Source: Christensenellaceae bacterium (GTDB lineage: Bacteria; Bacillota; Clostridia; Christensenellales; CAAEEZ01). Taken from it: a stretch of 7,716 nt of DNA. How positions within the stretch are numbered: position 1 is the stretch's first letter; every line of letters starts with the position of its first letter. A program made the position numbers and the translations under genes. The notes under the pieces are model-generated. The model was given only the letters and a program-made list of their open reading frames with translations. It had not been told where the DNA came from and ran no database searches. This document shows positions 1 through 5,502 of this stretch, piece by piece. The DNA lies in assembly GCA_020024085.1 (NCBI GenBank), contig JAHHUG010000066.1, positions 1-7,716 on the forward strand, in the 5' to 3' direction.

Positions 1-8
1 GTAAACTA

Positions 9-36
9 TTGTATTTTTTATATAAACATTTATAAT
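9..36 (+). promoter_or_regulatory. Candidate sigma-A promoter of the alpha-glucosidase gene
   Basis: A -35-like TTGTAT (9-14) is followed after 16 bases by a perfect -10 hexamer TATAAT (31-36). Transcription would begin near base 43 and give a leader of about 20 bases that carries the ribosome-binding site GAGGTG (56-61). The -35 matches the consensus at four of six positions. I see no operator or catabolite-response element in the bases available, but the region further upstream is cut off by the window edge. Confidence 0.5.
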
Positions 37-64
37 AAAATTAATTAATGATTTTGAGGTGAAT

Positions 65-1741
65 ATGGAAATTAAAAGAGCTTGGTACAAGGAAATGTCA
101 TTTTACCAAATTTGGCCTAGAAGTTTTAAGGATTCTAATGGAGATGGTATAGGTGATTTAGGTGGCATACTAGAGAAGTTGGATTATATCAAGTCTTTGA
201 ATGTAGATGGTATTTGGTTTAGTCCACTATATGTATCTCCAAATAACGACTACGGATACGATATTGCAGATTATAAAAATATCAATAGTGAGTATGGCAC
301 ACTAGAAGATATGAAAAAGGTTATTAATGAGGCTCATAAAAGAGGATTGAAAATCATAATGGACCTTGTAATTAACCATACTTCTAATGAGCATTACTGG
401 TTCAAAGAGGCAAGAAAATCAGTAGATAATCCTTATCATAACTATTATATTTGGAGAAAAGGTAGGGGCAAAGATGGTAAAAAAGCACCTAATAACTGGA
501 AATCAAACTTCCCTGGTTCTGCTTGGGAATATGTGCCAGAGTGCGATGAGTATTATTTGCACATATTCGATGTAGGTCAACCAGACTTGAATATGGATAA
601 CCCAGCTGTTCGTGAGGAAATAAAGGGTATTATTCGTTTTTGGCTAGACCTTGGCATTGATGGATTTAGAGAAGATGTAATCAACTATATCAGCAAGGTG
701 GAGGGGCTTCCAAATGGTTTTCCACTTCCTGTTATGACTGGTATGGAAAAATATATCAACGGTCCACATTTGTTTGAATATCTTCAGGAGTTCAATGAGG
801 TTTACAACGAATATCCCGAGGTTATGACTGTCGGCGAAGTTCTACTTGTAAACGAAAAAAAGATGTTGGAGTTTATCGGCGAAGATAACCAAGTGTTAAA
901 AACAATGTTCAATTTTGAGCAACTAGAGGGTGATTGCATCAAGGCAAGTTGGGCACATACTCACTTTATGCTACCAAAACTTAAAAAAATATACGAAAAA
1001 TGGCAACGCGCATTGTATGGTAAGGGTTGGAATACTTTGTTCTTGGAAAACCACGACCAACCACGAATTATCAACCGTTATGGAGATGTAAATTATAGAA
1101 CAGAAAGTGGTAAATTGCTTGCAACAATGTACATAATGCAAAGTGGTAATCCATATATTTATCAAGGACAAGAAATCGGTATGCTTAACCTTGAATTACC
1201 AAATATTGAGAGTTACCCCGATGTAAATTCTCAAACCTTCTACAAAGCATTTAGAAAGTTCGGTTTTTCGGATAAATTTGCAATGAAGAGGGTGCATTAC
1301 AGTGCAAGAGATAATGCAAGAACCCCTGTTCAATGGGATAGCACAAAAAATGCAGGTTTTACTACTGGCGAGCCTTGGTTTACAGTTAATCCTAATTATC
1401 AAGAAATTAATGTTGAAAAAGAGGAACAAAATCCTGATAGCATACTAAATTGTTATAGAAAATTGCTAAAAATCCGTAAGGAAAATGATGTTTTAATCTA
1501 CGGCGACTTTACATTATATTATAGAAATAGCAAAAAATGGTTTGTATATTCTAGGGAATTTGAGGGCAAAAAAGCACTAATAATTTGCAACTTTACAAAT
1601 AAGGAAATTAAAGCAAAAGTGCCAAAAGAGTTCGATTTAAGCAAGGGTACATTGCTTATGTCAACATATATTGACCATAATGAGTTAAGTGGCAATACCT
1701 ATATTGCAAAGCCTTATGAGGCAAGAGTCTATTTATTTTAA
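65..1741 (+). CDS. malL: Alpha-glucosidase, GH13 family, oligo-1,6-glucosidase type
   Basis: This is a complete cytoplasmic glycoside hydrolase of 558 residues, with no signal peptide. It should release glucose from the non-reducing end of short alpha-glucosides such as isomaltose-type oligosaccharides. The N-terminal DSNGDGIGD loop (residues 23-31) is the family's metal-binding loop. DLVINH (100-105), QPDLN (172-176), GFREDV (200-205; nucleophile Asp204), TVGE (255-258; acid/base Glu258) and ENHDQPR (328-334; stabiliser Asp331) are the GH13 conserved regions. RDNARTPVQW and GFTTGEPW (about 415-438) and the C-terminal beta domain follow the oligo-1,6-glucosidase pattern and length. Val205 after the nucleophile is the residue linked to 1,6-linkage preference, but trehalose-6-phosphate hydrolases share it, so the substrate is inferred. 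I prefer ATG65 because an in-frame GTG at 59 lies inside the GAGGTG ribosome-binding site. No transporter or regulator gene is adjacent, and no strong terminator follows. Confidence 0.9.
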   Translation: MEIKRAWYKEMSFYQIWPRSFKDSNGDGIGDLGGILEKLDYIKSLNVDGIWFSPLYVSPNNDYGYDIADYKNINSEYGTLEDMKKVINEAHKRGLKIIMDLVINHTSNEHYWFKEARKSVDNPYHNYYIWRKGRGKDGKKAPNNWKSNFPGSAWEYVPECDEYYLHIFDVGQPDLNMDNPAVREEIKGIIRFWLDLGIDGFREDVINYISKVEGLPNGFPLPVMTGMEKYINGPHLFEYLQEFNEVYNEYPEVMTVGEVLLVNEKKMLEFIGEDNQVLKTMFNFEQLEGDCIKASWAHTHFMLPKLKKIYEKWQRALYGKGWNTLFLENHDQPRIINRYGDVNYRTESGKLLATMYIMQSGNPYIYQGQEIGMLNLELPNIESYPDVNSQTFYKAFRKFGFSDKFAMKRVHYSARDNARTPVQWDSTKNAGFTTGEPWFTVNPNYQEINVEKEEQNPDSILNCYRKLLKIRKENDVLIYGDFTLYYRNSKKWFVYSREFEGKKALIICNFTNKEIKAKVPKEFDLSKGTLLMSTYIDHNELSGNTYIAKPYEARVYLF

Positions 1742-1777
1742 TAGTTTTTCAAACCTTATTGACTTAGTTAAAACTAT

Positions 1778-1820
1778 TTGATACAATAAATATATATTGA
1801 TGTATATAAAATTTTATATA
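1778..1820 (+). promoter_or_regulatory. Possible promoter with an 18-bp AT palindrome
   Basis: TTGATA (1778-1783) could serve as a -35 element, with TGTATA (1801-1806) 17 bases later as a weak -10. The latter overlaps a perfect AT-only palindrome, TATATAAAA/TTTTATATA (1803-1820), just upstream of the ribosome-binding site of the next gene. In such AT-rich sequence a match of this quality is weak evidence. The alternative is read-through from the alpha-glucosidase gene, since no convincing terminator separates the two. Confidence 0.25.
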
Positions 1821-1834
1821 TAGAGGGAAATTAA

Positions 1835-2230
1835 GTGAAAAAGAAAGAAAAAAAGTTTAAGTCTCAACCCAAAACAGATGCAAATGTTGAAGTGGTAGAA
1901 CCTAAAAAGGAACTAGACCTTAATAATGCATCGTTATATTGTCCACAATGCAGTAAAAAAATAAAATATACCGATAAAGTATGCCCATATTGTGGTAAAG
2001 AAATTGGTTATTCTGATATGGCAGCAGTAGTGGGTGAGCACGAAAAGAAGATTGAAAAAACTCAAACTGGTTTGCTTGTTGGTCTTATTGTGAATTTGTT
2101 TGGTATGATAGGACTTAAGTTTATCAAAAATCCTCTAGCTGATAAAAACTCATATATTAGGGGAGTTTTCTTCGGTTCACTTTTGCAAATACTTGTAATT
2201 GTACTACTTGTAAAAAAGTTCAAGCCATAA
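1835..2230 (+). CDS. Zinc-ribbon protein with two membrane helices (first paralogue)
   Basis: This 131-residue protein begins with a very lysine-rich, probably disordered segment (1-30). A zinc ribbon follows: CPQC (Cys36, Cys39) and CPYC (Cys50, Cys53). A short charged linker (about 66-77) leads to two hydrophobic helices, at about 79-97 and 109-126, and a basic tail. The GTG start is supported by GAGGG (1823-1827) seven bases upstream. The ribbon should bind one zinc ion and, with the positively charged flanks, most likely lies in the cytoplasm with the helices forming a hairpin. No enzymatic motif is visible, and I cannot name a function. Its membrane half aligns with that of the protein at 2572-2991 (shared G-L/F-L-V/M-G-x3-N-L-x-G). 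Small ribbon-plus-membrane proteins of this kind are usually annotated as zinc-ribbon domain proteins of unknown role. Confidence 0.85.
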   Translation: MKKKEKKFKSQPKTDANVEVVEPKKELDLNNASLYCPQCSKKIKYTDKVCPYCGKEIGYSDMAAVVGEHEKKIEKTQTGLLVGLIVNLFGMIGLKFIKNPLADKNSYIRGVFFGSLLQILVIVLLVKKFKP

Positions 2231-2266
2231 TAATTACGAGTACAAATATACCTATTAATAATAAAT

Positions 2267-2295
2267 AAGGATTGCGTTAAGCAGTCCTTTTTTTT
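2267..2295 (+). terminator. Intrinsic terminator after the first zinc-ribbon gene
   Basis: AAGGATTGC (2267-2275) pairs with GCAGTCCTT (2281-2289) in a 9-bp stem with one G-U pair and a GTTAA loop. A run of eight T (2288-2295) follows. It lies 36 bases after the stop codon and ends this transcription unit. Confidence 0.88.
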
Positions 2296-2413
2296 GTCAA
2301 AATATAGTAATAATTTGTAAATTTTATTTTGTTAATTACATAAACTATAAAGTGTATAAAAAATTAAAATTAAAATATAATAACACAATAGGCACTTTAT
2401 ACATTCAAATTGA

Positions 2414-2435
2414 TACATTAACCTTTGTTAATGTA
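2414..2435. repeat. Perfect 22-bp dyad, operator-like
   Basis: TACATTAAC (2414-2422) and GTTAATGTA (2427-2435) are exact reverse complements separated by CTTT. No U-tract follows on either strand, so it does not look like a terminator. It lies about 80 bases upstream of the -35 of the zinc-ribbon gene at 2572, which suits either a regulator-binding site or a stem in an upstream transcript. The regulator is unknown. Confidence 0.55.
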
Positions 2436-2474
2436 ATAATATCAAAATCGCTTTAATTGTTAAAACAGCTAGCA

Positions 2475-2520
2475 AATAGTATTTACAATAGTTGACATTA
2501 TTTTTAAGAATAGTATTGAC
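2475..2520 (+). repeat. Three direct copies of AATAGT(AT)T(T/G)AC
   Basis: The copies are AATAGTATTTAC (2475-2486), AATAGTTGAC (2487-2496, lacking the internal AT) and AATAGTATTGAC (2509-2520). The first two abut, and the third begins 22 bases after the second. Copies two and three contain TTGAC, the core of a -35 element, so the repeats overlay the promoter region of the gene at 2572. They could be binding sites for a regulator or remnants of promoter duplication. Confidence 0.5.
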
Positions 2521-2544
2521 TATCATAATTATATTTGATAATAT
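2516..2544 (+). promoter_or_regulatory. Promoter of the second zinc-ribbon gene
   Basis: TTGACT (2516-2521; five of six consensus) is followed after 17 bases by TAATAT (2539-2544; four of six). An overlapping GATAAT (2537-2542) is an alternative -10 with 15-base spacing. Transcription would begin near 2551, about 20 bases before the ATG. A perfect TTGACA at 2492-2497 has no good -10 at normal spacing, so the downstream pair is preferred. Confidence 0.5.
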
Positions 2545-2571
2545 GAAAATAATCTAATAAGGAGAGAAAAT

Positions 2572-2991
2572 ATGTACTGTAAAAATTGTGGTAAAGAGAT
2601 AGATGAAAATGTAAACTTTTGTCCATATTGTGGTGCTAGTCAAAGTAGTACAAGTCATAATACAAATGGTACTGACTACGACCCGTTTAATGAAAAAAAG
2701 GAGTATAACCCTTTTGATGAGCCAAAAACAAATTATCAACAAACTCAACAAAACTCTGAACCACCTATTAAAGATTTGATTTCTAATTATAATGAATCTA
2801 AATTTTGGGCAGGCTTTTTAATGGGATTTTTCTTTAACTTAGTAGGTTTGGTAGTTGGATTTCTAATTTATCCTACTAATACCATTGCACGAAAAACTTT
2901 TGTCAAAGGTTGGTGGTGGTCGTTTGGCATTTACATTGCAGTTATTGTTTTGTATCTGCTTATAATTTTTGCATCAGTTTCAACGGTATAA
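2572..2991 (+). CDS. Zinc-ribbon protein with two membrane helices (second paralogue)
   Basis: This 139-residue protein starts directly with a zinc ribbon, CKNC (Cys3, Cys6) and CPYC (Cys17, Cys20), the common minimal ribbon found at the N terminus of many uncharacterised Bacillota proteins. Residues 21-75 are a polar Ser/Asn/Gln-rich linker containing two tandem copies of a Tyr-Asp/Asn-Pro-Phe-Asn/Asp-Glu motif (36-41 and 45-50). Two membrane helices follow, about 78-100 and 114-135, the second preceded by three consecutive Trp (114-116). The start is well supported by AAGGAGAG (2559-2566). The membrane hairpin matches the protein at 1835-2230 in position of Gly, Asn-Leu and the basic residue before helix two. 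It has its own promoter and terminator, so it is a single-gene unit. The biochemical role is unknown; a membrane-anchored sensing or scaffold role is only a guess. Confidence 0.88.
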   Translation: MYCKNCGKEIDENVNFCPYCGASQSSTSHNTNGTDYDPFNEKKEYNPFDEPKTNYQQTQQNSEPPIKDLISNYNESKFWAGFLMGFFFNLVGLVVGFLIYPTNTIARKTFVKGWWWSFGIYIAVIVLYLLIIFASVSTV

Positions 2992-3064
2992 GTATAATAT
3001 ATTGCAATGGTTTCGGTATAAAATTTGCATTAAAAATATTATGATAATATTAGTATAAACATAT

Positions 3065-3096
3065 AAAAAGGATAGAATTTTTCTATCCTTTTTTTT
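3065..3096 (+). terminator. Strong intrinsic terminator after the second zinc-ribbon gene
   Basis: AAAAAGGATAGAA (3065-3077) pairs perfectly with TTCTATCCTTTTT (3081-3093). Eight T (3089-3096) form the tail. It lies about 75 bases after the stop codon. The A-run on the left also gives it some capacity to act on the opposite strand. Confidence 0.92.
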
Positions 3097-3165
3097 ATAT
3101 ATAAATAACTAAATTTGGTTTAATCTATAAAGTATAATAGTGTTTTATTTTGGTAAAATATCAAA

Positions 3166-3199
3166 TTCTGCCCGTAAAATCAGTTTTTCTGCCCGTAAA
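3166..3199. repeat. Pair of 13-nt direct repeats at 21-bp spacing
   Basis: TTCTGCCCGTAAA occurs exactly at 3166-3178 and again at 3187-3199. The start-to-start distance of 21 bases is about two helical turns, placing both copies on the same face of the DNA. The GCCCG core stands out in an otherwise very AT-rich interval. Regulator-binding sites or iteron-like sites are possible; no nearby gene identifies the partner. Confidence 0.6.
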
Positions 3200-3266
3200 T
3201 TTGGAATTTTATAAGAAATGCACTTATTATATAGAGTACATTATCATTTAGAATTATTTATAAATA

Positions 3267-3296
3267 CTTGCCAAAATTTGATAGTTCGAGGGCAAG
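3267..3296. repeat. Short G+C-richer inverted repeat
   Basis: CTTGCC (3267-3272) and GGCAAG (3291-3296) are exact reverse complements around an 18-base spacer. The segment also resembles the reverse complement of the nearby 13-nt repeat: CCAAAATTT then GGGCAAGA here, against CCAAATTT then GGGCAGA for the repeat read backwards. This hints at a small degenerate inverted element spanning about 3166-3298, but the similarity is short. Confidence 0.3.
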
Positions 3297-3325
3297 AGTG
3301 TTAAAAATTGAATGCTAGAATATAT

Positions 3326-3389
3326 ATTTATACATTTATACATTTAAACATTGATACATTGATATATTGATATATTTATACATTTATAT
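3326..3389. repeat. Tandem array: eight copies of an 8-bp unit
   Basis: Eight units follow one another in exact register from 3326: ATTTATAC, ATTTATAC, ATTTAAAC, ATTGATAC, ATTGATAT, ATTGATAT, ATTTATAC, ATTTATAT. The consensus is ATT(T/G)ATA(C/T). The identical neighbouring units (1 and 2, 5 and 6) are what slipped-strand duplication leaves behind. It lies in non-coding DNA, ending seven bases before the A-run of the ychF terminator, so copy-number change would not shift a reading frame. Confidence 0.85.
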
Positions 3390-3395
3390 AAATTC

Positions 3396-3426
3396 AAAAA
3401 AAAAGAGGATTGTAAACACAATCCTC
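3396..3426 (-). terminator. Intrinsic terminator of ychF
   Basis: Read on the minus strand, GAGGATTGT pairs perfectly with ACAATCCTC (plus coordinates 3405-3413 and 3418-3426) around a four-base loop. Nine U follow (the A-run 3396-3404 on the plus strand). It lies about 100 bases beyond the ychF stop codon, so that transcript has a fairly long AT-rich 3' untranslated tail. Confidence 0.9.
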
Positions 3427-3529
3427 AAATCACATTAAATAAAAATAATTTATATTAAGTATTATTCATTTCCTAGAATAAAGTATATAACTATTACTTA
3501 TAACATACCTGCAATGGATATTCTATATC

Positions 3530-4618
3530 CTACACATTAAAACGGAACTCAACTACATCATTTTCCTTCATAACATAGTCTTTTCCTTCGCTACGAACTT
3601 TTCCTAGTTCACGAGCTTTTTGAACAGAACCACATTCAAGTAATACTTCGTAGTCAACGATTTCGGCACGGATAAAGCCTTTTTCAAAGTCAGAGTGGAT
3701 TTTACCAGCAGCTTGAGGTGCTTTAGTACCTTTTTTGATAGTCCAAGCACGAGTTTCCTTTTCGCCTGCTGTTAGGTAGCTGATTAAACCTAATAAACTA
3801 TAACAAGCAGTAACAAGTTGGTCAAGACCACTTTCGTGAATGCCAAGTTCATCTAGGAACATTGCTTTTTCATCATCTTCAAGTGTAGAAAGTTCTTCCT
3901 CCACCTTGCAACAAAGTACGATAACTTCACTATTTTCCTTTTTTGCAAACTCTTTAACTCTTTTTACATAGTCATTTTCGGTGCCGATATCATCTTCGCC
4001 GATATTAGCAGCATAAATAACAGGCTTTGTGGTAAGCAAAAATTGTTCTTTTACAAGGGCTTGTTCCTCTTCGTCAAGGTCAACTAGCCTTGCAGGGATA
4101 CCTTTTTCAAGGTTATCATATACCTTTTGAAGAACGGCAGCATCTTTTAGGAAAGATTTGTCGCCACCTTTTGCAGATTGGTTTAGTTTTGCAATCCTTT
4201 TTTCAAGGGTTTCCATATCGGCAAAAATAAGCTCATAGTTAATAGTATCAATATCACGGATAGGGTCAACGGTGTTTTCTACATGGACAATGTTGTCATC
4301 ATCAAAACATCTTACAACATGCACAATGGCATCAACTTCACGGATATGCGAAAGGAATTTGTTACCAAGTCCCTCGCCACGAGAAGCACCTTTTACAAGT
4401 CCAGCGATATCAACGAACTCTAGCATAGTGTGAGTGATTTTTTTGCAATTATATAATTTAGCAAGGTTTTCAAGCCTTGGGTCTGGTACATCTACAATAC
4501 CAATATTTGGTTCAATAGTACAGAAAGGGTAGTTTGCACTTTGTGCACCTGCCTTTGTGATAGCATTAAAAAGTGTGCTTTTGCCAACATTAGGAAGACC
4601 TACAACACCTAATTTCAT
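3530..4618 (-). CDS. ychF: Redox-regulated ATPase YchF (Obg-family, OLA1 type)
   Basis: This is a full-length cytoplasmic P-loop protein of 362 residues, the usual YchF size. YchF hydrolyses ATP rather than GTP, associates with ribosomes and is linked to translation and stress responses. The P-loop is GLPNVGKST (7-15), the G3 motif is DIAGL (70-74), and the base-recognition motif is NIGE (205-208), the NxxE form that explains ATP preference in place of NKxD. A helical insert spans roughly 130-195, and the C-terminal TGS-type domain covers about 280-362 with FEKGFIRAE (311-319). The start is the ATG at 4618, because GGAGG lies four bases upstream (4627-4623), MKLGVVGLPN is the canonical N terminus, and the promoter at 4689-4661 lies downstream of the more upstream ATG at 4699. 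It stands alone, divergent from uppP, and stops at TAG. Confidence 0.96.
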   Translation of the reverse strand: MKLGVVGLPNVGKSTLFNAITKAGAQSANYPFCTIEPNIGIVDVPDPRLENLAKLYNCKKITHTMLEFVDIAGLVKGASRGEGLGNKFLSHIREVDAIVHVVRCFDDDNIVHVENTVDPIRDIDTINYELIFADMETLEKRIAKLNQSAKGGDKSFLKDAAVLQKVYDNLEKGIPARLVDLDEEEQALVKEQFLLTTKPVIYAANIGEDDIGTENDYVKRVKEFAKKENSEVIVLCCKVEEELSTLEDDEKAMFLDELGIHESGLDQLVTACYSLLGLISYLTAGEKETRAWTIKKGTKAPQAAGKIHSDFEKGFIRAEIVDYEVLLECGSVQKARELGKVRSEGKDYVMKENDVVEFRFNV

Positions 4619-4660
4619 ACTGCCTCCAACGAATAAAAATAAAAATTTTTGAATAACATT

Positions 4661-4689
4661 ATTATATATTAAATAGGTAAAATAGTAAA
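4661..4689 (-). promoter_or_regulatory. Promoter of ychF
   Basis: On the minus strand, TTTACT (4689-4684; four of six consensus) is followed after 17 bases by a perfect TATAAT (4666-4661). Transcription would start near 4654, giving a leader of about 35 bases that includes the GGAGG ribosome-binding site at 4627-4623. Confidence 0.55.
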
Positions 4690-4746
4690 GTAAATACAAA
4701 AGTAAATAAAAATTGACAAAATTTTATACAAAATAAGGAGCGAATT

Positions 4747-5493
4747 TTGACACCATTAAAGGCAATTATTTTAGGATTAGTGCAAGGATTTACAGAATTT
4801 TTACCAATTTCAAGTAGTGGACATCTAATATTGCTTGAACGATTAGGTGTGGGTGAAGTCAGTATATTTTTTAATGTGATGCTACATTTAGGCACCTTGC
4901 TCAGTGTAATTTTGGTATTTTACAAGCAAATTTTCAATATGATTTTGCACCCAATAAAGAGTGATTTAAGGTACATAATTGTTGCAACTATACCCACAGG
5001 AATTATAGCGATACTTATAAAATTGTACGGAAAAAGTTTGCTTACTGGCGACTTTTTGCCTATCTGTTTTATGCTAACAGCGTGTATGTTAATTTTTTCA
5101 AATATTTATTATACCAACCAAAACAAGAGTTTATCGTACAAAAACAGCATATTAACAGGCGTTATGCAAGGTATAGCAGTTTTGCCAGGAATTAGTAGAA
5201 GTGGTTTTACCATAAGCACTCTTATGCTACTAGGGGTGGATAAAACAAAGGCATCGGATTTTTCGTTTATGCTAAGTATCCCTATAATTATAGCGAGTGC
5301 AATAAGTGAACTTATTCCGTTTAATATCAATGTGCAAGTAGAGTTACTTCCACTTATGTGTGGAATGTGTTTCAGCTTTTTGGGTGGTGTAATCAGTTTG
5401 TCTCTTTTATACAAAACCATCAAAAAAGGTAGCTTTGTGTATTTTGGTGTGTATTTAATTTTACTTAGCTTTATCCTATTGTTCTTTTATTAA
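4747..5493 (+). CDS. uppP: Undecaprenyl-diphosphatase UppP (BacA family)
   Basis: This integral membrane enzyme dephosphorylates undecaprenyl diphosphate to undecaprenyl phosphate, recycling the lipid carrier for peptidoglycan and other wall polymers; overexpression gives bacitracin resistance in known cases. Visible family motifs are Q13xxxE17 followed by FLPISSSGH (18-26), which form the E/Q-rich catalytic motif and first serine-histidine segment, and PGISRSG (147-153) with the catalytic Arg151. ASDFSFMLSIP (169-179) is also typical. Several hydrophobic helices run through the 248 residues. That is slightly shorter than the commonly seen 260-280, with compact loops, but no motif is missing. 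The start codon is TTG, supported by AAGGAG (4735-4740) six bases upstream and by a family-typical N terminus. No terminator is visible before argS, so some read-through into it is likely. Confidence 0.95.
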   Translation: MTPLKAIILGLVQGFTEFLPISSSGHLILLERLGVGEVSIFFNVMLHLGTLLSVILVFYKQIFNMILHPIKSDLRYIIVATIPTGIIAILIKLYGKSLLTGDFLPICFMLTACMLIFSNIYYTNQNKSLSYKNSILTGVMQGIAVLPGISRSGFTISTLMLLGVDKTKASDFSFMLSIPIIIASAISELIPFNINVQVELLPLMCGMCFSFLGGVISLSLLYKTIKKGSFVYFGVYLILLSFILLFFY

Positions 5494-5502
5494 TATAAAT
5501 AA

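Larger units (their letters stand above)
2296..2571. other. Non-coding interval upstream of the second zinc-ribbon gene
   Basis: I find no credible coding sequence in this AT-rich stretch: the reading frames are short and lack ribosome-binding sites. It contains a 9-bp inverted repeat with a long spacer (TATAAAGTG at 2346-2354 and CACTTTATA at 2393-2401), a 22-bp dyad (2414-2435), a threefold direct repeat (2475-2520) and the promoter of the next gene. The palindrome and repeats make it a plausible regulatory region, but no known riboswitch or RNA family is recognisable. Confidence 0.6.
2992..3529. other. Gene-free interval between two converging transcription units
   Basis: No coding sequence is supported here on either strand. 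From left to right it holds a small AATATTA/TAATATT dyad (3035-3051), the terminator of the upstream gene, a pair of 13-nt direct repeats (3166-3199), a short G+C-richer hairpin (3267-3296), an octamer tandem array (3326-3389) and the minus-strand terminator of ychF (3396-3426). A small GGATAT/ATATCC dyad (3516-3530) ends at the ychF stop codon. The part from 3097 to 3395 is flanked by inward-pointing terminators, so transcription should not enter it from either neighbour. An isolated TATAAT (3133-3138) has no -35 partner. Confidence 0.65.

Noticed and set aside
59..64. GTG at 59 as start of the alpha-glucosidase
   Set aside because: The GTG is part of the GAGGTG ribosome-binding site itself; ATG65 has the correct spacing and gives the usual family length.
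971..1429. Minus-strand reading frames inside the alpha-glucosidase gene
   Set aside because: They are antisense shadows of a clear coding region, have no ribosome-binding sites and encode unrecognisable cysteine- and isoleucine-rich sequence. The same holds for the antisense frames within uppP and argS.
1741..1777. ATAGTTTT / AAAACTAT inverted repeat as terminator of the alpha-glucosidase gene
   Set aside because: The arms are AT-rich, the loop is 21 bases and no U-tract follows, so it is not a credible intrinsic terminator.
2346..2401. TATAAAGTG / CACTTTATA as a structured RNA or riboswitch
   Set aside because: Only 9 bp pair across a 38-base AT-rich spacer, with no further conserved core. 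It is recorded as part of the intergenic description only.
3133..3138. TATAAT as promoter of a small RNA in the gene-free island
   Set aside because: There is no -35 at suitable spacing, and this hexamer is expected by chance in such AT-rich DNA.
3326..3389. Tandem repeats as a CRISPR array
   Set aside because: The unit is 8 bp with no spacers and there are no cas genes; it is a simple tandem repeat.
4713..4718. Perfect TTGACA upstream of uppP as a promoter -35
   Set aside because: A -10 at 16-18 bases would fall on the ribosome-binding site and start region (4735-4742), and no -10-like hexamer is there. TATACA at 4725 is only six bases away. I could not place the uppP promoter with confidence.
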